A stretch of 64,000 nt of DNA from Lactobacillus sp. PV012 (GCF_014522325.1 NZ_CP041983.1:682001-746000); one strand, 5' to 3'; numbered from the stretch's first letter, positions 55,185-63,989 are shown. The notes: generated from the sequence alone by a model not told the origin. Translations and numbers: made by a program.

Positions 55185-56094
55185 ATGATTACAAATTTTA
55201 TCAGGATATTTTCAAAAGTATTACTTGCATTGGTTTTAGTGGCAGGAGCTGTTAAGTCGATTCAAATTTTAGAGCCAGCGCAACCAACGTTTGCCTCAAT
55301 GGGATCGACTGGTGGAGGGTCGACCGGAGGAGGCTACTCTGGTGGAGGAGGATATTCGTCTATTGGTGATTCTAGCGATGATGACGATTCTGAGCATCCA
55401 TTTATATTTTTTATATTAAGTCTCTTATTAGTTATTTATGTTGTAGGATCTAGGATTGTAGGGATTGTAAGCAGAATTTATTTTAAATTACATTTTTGCT
55501 ATAGATATCGAAGTTGGAATTTAAAATACGTTTCTACTTTAATAGAGGCTAACTTATCTCTAAATGACTTTAAAAAATTCTTACGAACAAAAAACATCAA
55601 ATTAAAACCTGTGCAAAGTAATGCTGATTATGATGAATTAAGTGAAGTTTATATTAGAGCCCAGTATTTATAGCCAGGATCTTCGTGAAAAATATGTAAA
55701 TAAGCATTACAGTTTGCGTAATTTACTAGAATATTTAGATCCAATTTACTATCGGGTAATGAAAAAAGAAATTAAGCTTAAGGTAAGTAAATCTACGATT
55801 GATGATACGATCGTGTCGGAAGCAAAGGTTGTTTTAGTTGCTAAATTAAGTGATAACATCTGGATTACTCGTATTGATGCAGTTGGAAAAGATAAAGAAG
55901 TTCAATTTAATAAGGACTTTAATGATAGTTTTACACGTTCTAAATGGAGCGATTATGTTGTGTTTGGTAGAGATCGAAAAGGTAAAATTAAAATTATTAA
56001 TTTGATTTATGGTGAACATTTCCATTTGAACGGTAAAGATTTTAATAAACAAAAAACATTAGGGGAGGGAAACTATAATGAAAAGAAATTATAA
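55185..56094 (+). pseudogene. Tim44-like domain membrane protein, split by a frameshift
   Basis: The first frame (ATG 55185) has a signal or anchor helix (FSKVLLALVLVAGAVKSI), a Gly/Ser-rich stretch (GGGSTGGGYSGGGGYSS), an acidic patch, a second helix (IFFILSLLLVIYVVG) and LSEVYIRAQYL before a stop at 55671-55673. The next frame, overlapping from 55642, continues SQDLREKYVNKHYSLRNLLE and YLDPIYYRVMKKEIKLKV to 56094, like Tim44-type domains. One indel near 55660-55672 would restore a single protein of about 300 residues. The function is unknown. Confidence 0.6.
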
Positions 56095-56106
56095 AATTTC
56101 TATTTT

Positions 56107-56138
56107 AGCTTGATGCATTAGTATCAGGCTTTTTGTTT
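56107..56138 (+). terminator. Probable terminator
   Basis: The arms agcttgat and atcaggct pair with one mismatch around an 8-base loop and are followed by tttttg. Confidence 0.6.
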
Positions 56139-56163
56139 GGAATAGAAGAAAATACTGGATAAA

Positions 56164-56295
56164 ATGGTAAGGGATCTGTATTATTTATTTGATGAAGGTA
56201 GGGAAAACGAAATTGGAGTTGAAAGTTTAGCTCTATGGGATGATAAGAAAGGACTTCAAAAATATGGGGTTCAATATCGGGAGTTTAAAGAATAA
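56164..56295 (+). pseudogene. cas1: Cas1 C-terminal remnant (type I-E CRISPR-Cas)
   Basis: A 43-codon frame reads MVRDLYYLFDEGRENEIGVE and then SLALWDDKKGLQKYGVQYRE, ending FKE. A few more codons upstream (KKILDK) are open before a stop at 56143-56145. It resembles the extreme C-terminus of type I-E Cas1 integrases. Its stop codon overlaps the ATG of the following cas2 start (taatg), exactly as in cas1-cas2 operons. The catalytic body of Cas1 is missing. The assignment rests mainly on position before cas2. Confidence 0.6.
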
Positions 56296-57205
56296 TGATA
56301 GTCATCACATTATCGAAAGTACCTCTTTCTCTCCGAGGAGACCTAACTAAGTGGTGCCAAGAAGTCCAGACTGGGTTTATGTTGGAAACTTTAGTGCAAG
56401 AATTAGAGAGTTGTTATGGGAACGCATTCAGGAAAATTTAAAAACTGGAGAAGCTACCTTAATTTATTCTACAAATAATGAGCTAGGGTATACTATCAAG
56501 ACAACACGAAAAGATAAAAAAGTGGTAGACTTTGATGGATTGCCTTTAGTGAAGCATCTTATTTTTAAAGAGACGTCTTTAAAAGAAGAGAAAAATTATG
56601 GATGGAGTACAGCTGCTAAGATGCATCAAGCTAGGCGTACTAAAAGTAAATTAAATGTTCATTCTTCTTTATCTAAAGAAAAATATTTAAAAAATGTAGT
56701 ATGTATTGATATTGAGACTACCGGATTGGATCCTGAAAAAGATGAACTGATTGAAATAGCTGCTGTTCGGCGTAATAAGACCGGTGAAATTATTAAGTTT
56801 CAGCGTTATATAAAAATTGATCAAATAGTTAGTTCAAAAATATCCCAATTAACTGGTATTACTAATGAAATACTTAATAAATCGGGATCAAATTTGGATA
56901 ATGCTTTAACTGACTTGGAAGAGTTTATTGGGGATAATCTTATTATGGGTTATAACATTAGATTTGATTTAGAATTTCTACGTTTTGGATTTATTAAAAT
57001 GGGTAAAAAGATGTTTAATAATAAAAGTAGAGATTTATTAAGATTGATAAAAAGAAAGAATAAGTTCATGAGCAATTATCATCTAAATTCTGTATTAGAT
57101 AAATATAATATTATTAATGAAAACCCTCATACTGCAGCTGGGGATGCACGAGCAACTTTTTTATTAGGTGAAAAGCTATATGAAGAAGGAATATTAAAAA
57201 TCTAA
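56295..57205 (+). pseudogene. cas2: Type I-E Cas2 fused to a DnaQ-type exonuclease, one frameshift
   Basis: The first frame from ATG 56295 gives MIVITLSKVPLSLRGDLTKW and CQEVQTG, the start of type I-E Cas2. After a one-base loss near 56370-56375 the next frame continues VYVGNFSARIRELLWERIQE, then TGEATLIYSTNNELGYTIKT and DFDGLPLVKHLI. A DEDDh exonuclease follows: VVCIDIETTGLDPEKDELIE (Asp, Glu), LIMGYNIRFDLEFL (Asp), NPHTAAGDARAT (His, Asp), complete to 57205. Cas2-DnaQ fusions occur in some lactic acid bacterial type I-E systems and trim prespacers. A GTG inside the second frame (56351) could still express the exonuclease part. Confidence 0.85.
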
Positions 57206-57317
57206 TTAGTGTTTTTGATATTGCAAAAATTAGCTATAATTAATTCGGCGATTATTAAAACTCATCAAAATTTAGAAGTAGTAATTTAAAAGGTTGATAT
57301 AACGGAATTTTTTAACT
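57206..57317 (+). promoter_or_regulatory. CRISPR leader-like region
   Basis: AT-rich non-coding sequence between the cas2 remnant and the first repeat, with a -10 box tataat at 57235-57240. Position and composition fit a type I-E leader that drives crRNA transcription and guides spacer insertion. Confidence 0.55.
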
Positions 57318-57346
57318 GTATTCTCCACGTAAGTGGAGGTGATCCT
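57318..57346 (+). CRISPR. Leader-end CRISPR repeat, solitary
   Basis: A full 29-nt repeat: gtattctccacgtaagtgga followed by ggtgatcct. It has the inner hairpin ctccac/gtggag. No repeat follows 61 bp downstream; the next one is at 57608, 290 bp away. Confidence 0.8.
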
Positions 57347-57485
57347 GAAGAAAACAATATAATTGCAAAGGTGCAAAAAATATGGGAAAATAATAAACAT
57401 TAAGAAGTGAATGGGCAAAGAGGGAAGTCGAAATCTGTTAAGAAAATATTTTTTGGAGATAAGAGCCAAAAAATTAGCAGTTTTA

Positions 57486-57607
57486 GATGTCGGTTCAAAT
57501 CCGACCGCTTTTTAATTAATAAGACTAGGCACATAATTCTAATGGAATATGTGCCTTTTTCTATGCAAAAAAATTAATAAAAAAATCTCTTGTATAGTAG
57601 AGTAATT
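57486..57607 (+). repeat. ~120-bp repeat, inverted relative to 9101-9218
   Basis: It contains the T-arm-like gtcggttcaaatccgac (57489-57505), the aggcacata/tatgtgcct terminator hairpin (57527-57561), ctatgcaaaaaa, ctcttgta and gtagagtaatt. The sequence 57347-57485 before it has no tRNA 5' half that pairs with it. Confidence 0.8.
57527..57561 (+). terminator. Hairpin terminator in the repeated segment
   Basis: The arms aggcacata and tatgtgcct are perfect, with further aattc/ggaat pairing inside, followed by tttttct. Confidence 0.7.
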
Positions 57608-57636
57608 GTATTCTCCACGTAAGTGGAGGCAATTGT
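57608..57636 (+). CRISPR. Trailer-end CRISPR repeat, solitary
   Basis: gtattctccacgtaagtgga followed by ggcaattgt. The first 22 bases equal the 57318 repeat; the last ones diverge in the same way as the terminal repeat of the 4.3-kb mini-array (gaggcaattg against gagggaattg). This suggests it is the old array's last repeat. Confidence 0.75.
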
Positions 57637-57866
57637 AAATATCACTTTATTACCTATCTTCATCTAATAAAAGTATAAAGTTTGTAGATAGGCCAAGATT
57701 TGTGTACTCAGTTGTTGATTTTATTATTCGGTATTATCCAATCAATTTTGTAAGCTAATATAAAAATAACAAGTGTATTATTTCAATCTGGAAGATTTTA
57801 AGACAAACGTTTAAGAATGGTATAAAGTAAAGGAGTTGAAAAAATTAAATATTTTTGGAGGAAAAT
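57637..57866 (+). promoter_or_regulatory. Leader of the first zinc-ribbon gene, duplicated at 58728-58828
   Basis: The segment from about 57768 (aacaagtgtattatttcaat ctggaagat, agacaaac, aaatattt, ttggaggaaa) recurs upstream of the gene at 58829. The two genes probably share a promoter or operator type. The part 57637-57767 shows nothing recognisable. Confidence 0.55.
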
Positions 57867-58556
57867 ATGCAAAGTAATGTAGAGAAAAATGGAAATAACA
57901 ATTTTTCTGTTAGTTTATTGATGCCTTGGATCAAAGGAGTAATGGAAGTTAATGAGAACTTCATGCATGTCAAAATGCCTAATACAACTTTCTTTGGTCT
58001 TATTCCAGCAGGTGGAAGAAATCAAAATATTCCGCTCCCTGGTTTAACAAGTGTAGAAATTGAATCAGTCTACAAAATTGGAAGCATGCTTTTAGGAATT
58101 TTGATTGCCATCGCAGGATTTGCTATGTTTAATACTAGTGCCTTAGGAGCAGTGTTAGTAATTCTTATTGGTGCTTTAATATTTTTAAGTGGTATCCGGA
58201 CTAAATTAATTTTTGAAAAGTCTGGAATGGAACAATCAGTTGCAGTACCATTTTTTGAAAGTGCCCATGTACGTGAGTTTGCAGATGAAGTTAATAATAA
58301 GATTCAAGAATATCAAAATGATAGAAATACTCGCGCCCAAATGGATCGCCAAATTCAAAATCAACAAGCAACTTCTCAAGATATTGTAAATGCGATTAAT
58401 AATCAGCAACAACAAGAACAAGCCCCTCAACTTAAAGCTGTTAATGCTTCTACGGATGTTTCTAGCGATACAGACACTAAGTTTTGTTCAAGTTGTGGTA
58501 ACCAAGTAGCTGCTTCAGCTTCATTTTGTACAAACTGTGGAACAAAATTAAATTAA
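57867..58556 (+). CDS. Zinc-ribbon membrane protein, unknown
   Basis: A 229-residue protein starting at ATG 57867 after ggaggaaa. An N-terminal soluble part (PH-like, MPWIKGVMEVNENFMHVKMP) is followed by two helices near residues 74-110. A Gln-rich helical linker (QNQQATSQDIVNAINNQQQQ) leads to a C-terminal zinc ribbon FCSSCGNQVAASASFCTNCG. It begins a cluster of zinc-ribbon membrane proteins and has the same type of leader as the next gene. The function is unknown. Confidence 0.8.
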   Translation: MQSNVEKNGNNNFSVSLLMPWIKGVMEVNENFMHVKMPNTTFFGLIPAGGRNQNIPLPGLTSVEIESVYKIGSMLLGILIAIAGFAMFNTSALGAVLVILIGALIFLSGIRTKLIFEKSGMEQSVAVPFFESAHVREFADEVNNKIQEYQNDRNTRAQMDRQIQNQQATSQDIVNAINNQQQQEQAPQLKAVNASTDVSSDTDTKFCSSCGNQVAASASFCTNCGTKLN

Positions 58557-58828
58557 TACTGAAAATTTATCCCCTTTTATATAAATCCCCTCATGGAATT
58601 ATGATTTGATGTAAAATTCAAGCCATAATTCTTTTTTATTAATAACATTAAGTGCGGGGGTACTAAAAAATGGTGGGAGGGGCGCCGTTTAATTCCTGAA
58701 GAAATGCCTAAATCTTAAGACTTTAAAATAACAATTGTATTATTTCAATCTGGAAGATTATTAGACAAACTATTAAAAATATTATAAACTTTAAAAGTTG
58801 TAAAAATATTTAATTTTGGAGGAAAGTA
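58557..58828. other. Intergenic stretch with duplicated leader and a possible gene relic
   Basis: The part 58728-58828 repeats the leader of the preceding gene (tgtattatttcaatctggaa, gacaaac, ggaggaaa). A GC-richer part near 58650-58718 reads KCGGTKKWWEGRRLIPEEMP and then KS and a stop, like the C-terminal scrap of a lost gene, but no family is recognised. Confidence 0.45.
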
Positions 58829-59683
58829 ATGAAAACATGTCCAAATTGTCATGCAGAAATGACAGAAGATGTAAAATTTTGTACAAATTGTGGAACAAAA
58901 CTAGATAGTGCTACTTCACAACAACCTAATACTTCAAATTCAGGAGTTTCGAATGGATTTAGTAATTTTGCCGAAACTATTACTACAAATGTAGATTTTA
59001 AAAAAGAAGGAAAAAATTACTGGTCTTGGTTAAAATCAGGTTGGTTCCATCCTATGGAAGAAGTTGACGGTAGTTCCTGGTATGGAATCAGTACATTAGT
59101 TGCTGAAATTATTTTAACTTTTATTGGAGTTCGAATTTTAATTGGTAAAGGGATTAGTGAGGCTATCAAGGGATCAACAATTAGTATTGCTGATAAATCA
59201 ATGATTACTAAGTTTGTTAGTGGACTTGTTTTTAAACTCAGTTTACTAACAATTGTAATTTGTGCTGCCTTACTTGCGGTTACTTACTTTATACGCTTAT
59301 TTGTTTATGGGCGTAAAGAGAATCCATTTTCTTTCGTTAACGAAGTATCACATCGAGCAAGTTTAGGAGTAATTATAACCGTACTTTCTTTCTTATCATT
59401 AGCTTTATTTAGCTCTCCAAGTATTGGTGCAATAAAGTGGAATGTGTTTTTAATCAGTGCGGGCCTTGTATTATTTACCTTAGCAATTTATAGTATGATT
59501 TTTGCAGGTGAAGGCGCAGTTCATGATAAATACTTTGGTGCGATCCTTTATGCAATTGCGTATGCCATCATTCTTTACATTGCCTGGTCTGTAATAAAAG
59601 ATATGGCTGTTTCAGCTATTATGTCTCAATTCCATGTAGACTTAGGCCAATTTTGGAATTATATGGGAGGCAGTCGCTACTAA
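58829..59683 (+). CDS. Zinc-ribbon membrane protein (DUF6574-like), unknown
   Basis: A 284-residue protein. The N-terminal zinc ribbon MKTCPNCHAEMTEDVKFCTN with CG is followed by a polar linker and KNYWSWLKSGWFHPMEEVDG. About five membrane helices follow to the end. The layout (ribbon, linker, Yip1-like membrane domain) is common in lactobacilli next to TcaA/YvbJ-type genes, which follow here after 1 bp. An envelope role is likely but unproven. Confidence 0.82.
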   Translation: MKTCPNCHAEMTEDVKFCTNCGTKLDSATSQQPNTSNSGVSNGFSNFAETITTNVDFKKEGKNYWSWLKSGWFHPMEEVDGSSWYGISTLVAEIILTFIGVRILIGKGISEAIKGSTISIADKSMITKFVSGLVFKLSLLTIVICAALLAVTYFIRLFVYGRKENPFSFVNEVSHRASLGVIITVLSFLSLALFSSPSIGAIKWNVFLISAGLVLFTLAIYSMIFAGEGAVHDKYFGAILYAIAYAIILYIAWSVIKDMAVSAIMSQFHVDLGQFWNYMGGSRY

Positions 59684-59684
59684 A

Positions 59685-61307
59685 ATGAAAAAATTTTGTC
59701 CAAATTGTGGGAAACCGGTTAATCCGACTGATAAAGTATGTGGTAATTGTGGACATCGCCTTTCTGACCAGAAAGAGCCTGTAGAAAAAGTTTCCAAATC
59801 TACTCAGCTTCCCCAAGAAACTGAACATAGTACTCAATCTTCTGCTTTAGATTCTAAACAGCAATCTTCAATGAAATGTCCAAATTGTGGGAAATCTGTT
59901 AGTCCAACTGATAAAGTATGTGGTAATTGTGGATATCATTTAAGCGAGCCTTCTAGGGTTAAAAAGGCACCTCAACAATCTAAAAAATCAGTTTCAAATT
60001 TTGAATCTAAACCCCAAATTCAAAAAAGAACACAATCTGTTCCTCGTCGGCCAATGAAAACAAAAAATAAAATTTTACTTGGCTTAGGAATTGGAGTAGT
60101 GATTATTTTAGGTGGAGGCTATTATGCTGGTAGCCAATATTTTAGCCAATCAAATCAAGTGGATCGAATTTTTGCAGCGGTAAAGAATCCTAATGCTAAT
60201 TTATCTAAGGATGTAATTTCAGATGATAATACAACTAAAGTAACTGCAGCTAGCTTAAAGCCATTCCAAAATTATTATCATGAAAATCAAAAAGAAGCCG
60301 ATGATTTAGCAGAAAGTATGAAAAATAACACTAATACTTCTCAAGTTCAATTAGTTAAAAATGGCTCTAACTTCTTAATTTTTCCTAAGTATGTTTTGAA
60401 ATTGAGAACCTATAAGCCAGAAATTTCAACTAATCATGATAATTCTATTGTTAAGATTAACGGGAAAACTATTGGTAACTTAACTGAAGATGGTGCTAGT
60501 TATACAACAACTAGTCCAAGCCTTTTTCCAGGGAAGTATAATTTAGAAGTTCAATCGGATGTTTCAGGTCGTACTTTAAAAACAAGCTCTAGTGTAGACG
60601 TTTGGAATAATAAAGATATTAATTTGGATATTAAAACCCAAACTTTTAAAATTAAGGGCACACCTAATGCTGATGTATATATTAATGATCAAAAGATTGG
60701 TACGTTAGATAATGATGGTGAAGCTACTTGTGAAGATTATCCAATGACAAAAAATATGAATCTTTATTTAACAACTACTTACAATAAAAAGACTATTAAA
60801 TCAGAAGTAATCACTGATTTAGAAGGAGAAATTGACAGTATAAGTGATGAGGAAAATGGAACCTCAAACAGTGGTACTGTAACAATGGAAGATGGTAGCT
60901 GTATTGTTGAACCTCAGTGGGATGGCGTTATTTCTAAAGATGATGCTGAGAAACTATTGGATAATGCATGGTCCTCACCAGATTCTGATGAATTTATTGA
61001 TGGTGAAGACAATAAAGACTACAACGATATTAAGAAAGTGCTTAAGGATATTGATAAAAATGAAGAAATAAATTCCGCTGACAAGGAAATCGTTGTTGAG
61101 TCAGTGAGTCCTGCTGGAAAAAATATGAGTGCAATAATCTTTAAGATTAATTGGACTTTCCATAAAGATGATCATGATAAAGATCAAACTATGGAGTATA
61201 AAGGTGGCTTAATCGAAAAAGATGGTGATGATTACAAGATTAAAACCATTGGAATAGGTAAATTAACTAAAGATAAAAGAGTAGATACAGATGACGATGA
61301 TGACTAA
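59685..61307 (+). CDS. TcaA/YvbJ-type zinc-ribbon membrane protein
   Basis: A 540-residue protein with two N-terminal zinc ribbons (KFCPNCGKPVNPTDKVCGNC and MKCPNCGKSVSPTDKVCGNC), a basic linker and one membrane helix (KILLGLGIGVVIILGGGYYA, about residues 128-147). A long extracellular part has two PEGA-like beta modules (IVKINGKTIGNL, DVYINDQKIGTL) and an acidic tail ending DDDDD. TcaA-type proteins are linked to cell-wall stress and glycopeptide susceptibility in staphylococci. The second ribbon appears to be a recent internal duplication. It overlaps the next gene. Confidence 0.82.
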   Translation: MKKFCPNCGKPVNPTDKVCGNCGHRLSDQKEPVEKVSKSTQLPQETEHSTQSSALDSKQQSSMKCPNCGKSVSPTDKVCGNCGYHLSEPSRVKKAPQQSKKSVSNFESKPQIQKRTQSVPRRPMKTKNKILLGLGIGVVIILGGGYYAGSQYFSQSNQVDRIFAAVKNPNANLSKDVISDDNTTKVTAASLKPFQNYYHENQKEADDLAESMKNNTNTSQVQLVKNGSNFLIFPKYVLKLRTYKPEISTNHDNSIVKINGKTIGNLTEDGASYTTTSPSLFPGKYNLEVQSDVSGRTLKTSSSVDVWNNKDINLDIKTQTFKIKGTPNADVYINDQKIGTLDNDGEATCEDYPMTKNMNLYLTTTYNKKTIKSEVITDLEGEIDSISDEENGTSNSGTVTMEDGSCIVEPQWDGVISKDDAEKLLDNAWSSPDSDEFIDGEDNKDYNDIKKVLKDIDKNEEINSADKEIVVESVSPAGKNMSAIIFKINWTFHKDDHDKDQTMEYKGGLIEKDGDDYKIKTIGIGKLTKDKRVDTDDDDD

Positions 61308-62178
61308 AAAATTAATTTTACTTAGTAGTGTAGCTTTAATAAGTTTAGGAGCAACTGCTTGCCAAAATGATCAGCAAAAATCAAGTACAACTTCGTCTCC
61401 TAGTGCTTCTCAAAGTAAGAATAATTTTCCAGAAATAGGGAGAGATAAAAGTACTTCTTCGACAGCTAGTGAAAAGTCAGGGTCAGTTGATTCTGACTTT
61501 TCTAATAATGAATGGATGTTAATGGGCTATTTGACTTATAAAGATAAAAGTATTAATAATCTTCAAAGTACAATTCAAGAAATTGAAGATGATTTTGCTA
61601 AAAGAGATTTGATCGCCCAGAAAAACTCTGAAAGCTCGTATACTTTATCCAATCAATATGGAAGTGTTGATGTAAATATTAAGGAAGATAAAGTAGTAGT
61701 CTCAAATGATGGTGTAACTACTGTTTCTAAAGATAAACTAGCAAAAGCATTTTCTGGAAAAATGTCTTCGATTAAGGCAATGATTAAATACATAAACTCT
61801 ACTTCAAATTCGGATTCTTCAGACCACTCTACTAATGATAATGAAGGTGGCTGGAAAAGCAGCTTACCTGCAGAAATATGGGGTAAGTATGAAACAAAAA
61901 AATATGGTGCGGATCTTATGAGTACAGTAACCATTGATGCAAATTCGATAACTCTTTGGGAATCGGGAATGCCACCTCGTGAAGGCAAGAATGTTAAATA
62001 CAAGCAAGTCTCTAATAATACTTATCTTATTCAATATGATGGAGAAGCTCGAGGGTTATATAAAGGTGAAAAAAATGCCCGAGTATTATTCAGAAAGAAT
62101 GGCAGTATTTATCAACTTGGTGAGATACAAAATGGGAAAACATCCTGGGACTCACATGATTATTATAAAAGTAATTAA
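61300..62178 (+). CDS. Lipoprotein, unknown
   Basis: About 292 residues from ATG 61300 (MTKKLILLSSVALISLGATA then Cys, the lipobox). A Ser/Thr-rich linker follows, then a domain around NEWMLMGYLTYKDKSINNLQ, and a C-terminal domain beginning LPAEIWGKYETKKYGADLMS. The start overlaps the end of the TcaA-like gene by 8 bp, implying co-translation. The first 20 residues are almost identical to those of the next gene. The function is unknown. Confidence 0.78.
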   Translation: MTKKLILLSSVALISLGATACQNDQQKSSTTSSPSASQSKNNFPEIGRDKSTSSTASEKSGSVDSDFSNNEWMLMGYLTYKDKSINNLQSTIQEIEDDFAKRDLIAQKNSESSYTLSNQYGSVDVNIKEDKVVVSNDGVTTVSKDKLAKAFSGKMSSIKAMIKYINSTSNSDSSDHSTNDNEGGWKSSLPAEIWGKYETKKYGADLMSTVTIDANSITLWESGMPPREGKNVKYKQVSNNTYLIQYDGEARGLYKGEKNARVLFRKNGSIYQLGEIQNGKTSWDSHDYYKSN

Positions 62179-62215
62179 TTGGATAAATTGAAGAATTTAA
62201 GAAAGAAGAACAATA

Positions 62216-62944
62216 ATGACTAAAAAATTAATTTTACTTAGTAGTTTAGCATTAATAAGTTTAGGAGCAACAGCTTGTCAAAATAATCAACAAACTAGTA
62301 GTACATCTTCTTCGCAATCATCTGTAAGTAGTAAAGCAAGTCTACCATCTGTGAATAAAACAAGTAATTCTTCAGTAGAGGAGTCGAATCAATCCTCAAA
62401 TTCAGAGATAAGCCAAACTTCTTCAAGTGATCAAATGAGTTCCTCAAGCGCATCTTCAACTAGAAGCGAGCAATCCCAAGATACTAACAAAGAATCAGAA
62501 ACTAACCTTCCAGGGGATGAAGGAGCTTTCCCTATTCCAAGTGAATATCAGGGAACTTGGTATGGATATGACAGTGAGGGAAAAGAAGAAAAGATTACTT
62601 TTGAAGGATCAAAGATTATTACTGAGGAAGGCTCTACACAACTTCGTAAAGTAAATATAAAGAAGCTACCAGATATTCCAAGTGAAAAGCAGGCAGTCGC
62701 CGCTAAGGATTATAGTCGGGCACTAATAGTTAGCGTTGATGGTATTCAATATATTAATGTTAGAGGTTATTTCCAAGGTGCAGGAGATGGTGGATATTAT
62801 GGCGCTCATACTGAAAAAGGACAGCCAGTAATTGTCACTGCACATGGAGCTGGCGCTTGGGCAGATGGAGTATATTGGAAATCCCCAGAATTAGCTAAAC
62901 AATATAAAGATGAAAAATTTGATGATTTAAATTATCAAGATTAG
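62216..62944 (+). CDS. Lipoprotein, unknown, sister of the preceding one
   Basis: A 242-residue protein. Its signal (MTKKLILLSSLALISLGATA, then Cys) is a near copy of the one at 61300. A very Ser-rich linker (about residues 28-95) leads to a C-terminal domain with IPSEYQGTWYGYDSEGKEEK and HGAGAWADGVYWKSPEL. An agaaagaag site precedes the ATG. It is the last gene of the envelope cluster, ending in a terminator. Confidence 0.78.
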   Translation: MTKKLILLSSLALISLGATACQNNQQTSSTSSSQSSVSSKASLPSVNKTSNSSVEESNQSSNSEISQTSSSDQMSSSSASSTRSEQSQDTNKESETNLPGDEGAFPIPSEYQGTWYGYDSEGKEEKITFEGSKIITEEGSTQLRKVNIKKLPDIPSEKQAVAAKDYSRALIVSVDGIQYINVRGYFQGAGDGGYYGAHTEKGQPVIVTAHGAGAWADGVYWKSPELAKQYKDEKFDDLNYQD

Positions 62945-62961
62945 AAATTAAAAGTTAAAAC

Positions 62962-63016
62962 AAAAAGACTACATAATTACCTAACGAAAGTTAAATAGGT
63001 TATGTAGGCTTTTTGT
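62962..63016 (+). terminator. Terminator of the zinc-ribbon/lipoprotein cluster
   Basis: The arms ctacataattacctaac and gttaaataggttatgtag pair with mismatches around gaaa and are followed by gcttttt. Confidence 0.75.
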
Positions 63017-63131
63017 TTGAATTTATTACAAATTTTCATATTGGAAGATATTTTGAAGGATTAAGTGTTTGTAGTAAAATAGGTATGTTTTTAGACTAGT
63101 TTCTAGCCTCATTGAAAAGGAGTAATTTTTA

Positions 63132-63989
63132 ATGGTAAAATTAGGAGCTGCACTAAAGAACATACGTCTTCAAGCAGGCATTACACAACAAGAAATGTGT
63201 GAAGGTGTATGTTCTGTATCAGCCTATTCTAAAATTGAAAGAGATATTCATAATATTGATATAGATACGCTTTGTGAAATTTTTGATAACAACCTTGGTG
63301 TAATAGATGTTGACAGCTTTTTAAAAATTATGTTAAGTGAAAATTCTAAATCTGAAGAATCAAGGTTACTAGAAAGTATTTCTCAGGCACTTGTTTTAAA
63401 AGATAAAGATAAGTTTGAGAAGATTAGAAAAGAAGCGATAAATAAAAATTTAAGCGAATTAATCAAAGAAGGATTAGCATATGCAGAAACGAGTTTTGGC
63501 ATAGCTAAAAAGTGGCCAGCCACTCCTGAAATTAAAAAAAGAATTCAAATTTTATATAGAGTAGAAAATTGGGGTGGAATAGCAGTATCGAATTTAAGAA
63601 CTTTGTTGCCATTTATGGATAGTAAGGAAAGAGTCTCTTTTATTAAATTAGTGCACCGTACTTTTAAAGGAGAAGATCTAGATAACGATTTTAGGACGGA
63701 ATTTTTATTTTTGCTGGTAGATTATTTGAAAATTTTACTAAATGATGAGGCTCCCAAGGAAGATTTCATTTTACCTTTTAACATAGTTGGAGAAATAGCT
63801 AGTCCTTTATACGATGAAGGTCATTTTGGATATAGTTTTATTGTTAAGAAAATTGAAGCTATTGTGACTGAAGATAAGGATCTATATCGAGATATCGTGG
63901 TAATCCAGAAAGCTATTAAGATGGTTCCAGAGGATGAATCTGAGTCGTTAGAAGACAATAAGTATTATCAAAAGAGGAATCTTAAATGA
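63132..63989 (+). CDS. Rgg/GadR/MutR-like transcriptional regulator
   Basis: A 285-residue protein. The N-terminal helix-turn-helix (MVKLGAALKNIRLQAGITQQ, then EMCEGVCSVSAYSKIERDIH) is of XRE type. About 210 all-helical residues follow, like the TPR-type peptide-sensing domain of Rgg proteins. An aaaaggag site precedes the ATG. Regulators of this class often respond to short peptides encoded next to them. The stop codon overlaps an ATG (63986) that opens a further gene cut by the window edge. Confidence 0.78.
   Translation: MVKLGAALKNIRLQAGITQQEMCEGVCSVSAYSKIERDIHNIDIDTLCEIFDNNLGVIDVDSFLKIMLSENSKSEESRLLESISQALVLKDKDKFEKIRKEAINKNLSELIKEGLAYAETSFGIAKKWPATPEIKKRIQILYRVENWGGIAVSNLRTLLPFMDSKERVSFIKLVHRTFKGEDLDNDFRTEFLFLLVDYLKILLNDEAPKEDFILPFNIVGEIASPLYDEGHFGYSFIVKKIEAIVTEDKDLYRDIVVIQKAIKMVPEDESESLEDNKYYQKRNLK

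Noticed and set aside
55132..55254. GTG frame of 40 codons (MKVICDFVSVNFGEKVDY...) after an ggagg site
   Set aside because: It lies out of frame over the start of the Tim44-like gene, which has a clear anchor helix. The good ribosome-binding site is noted but no family is seen.
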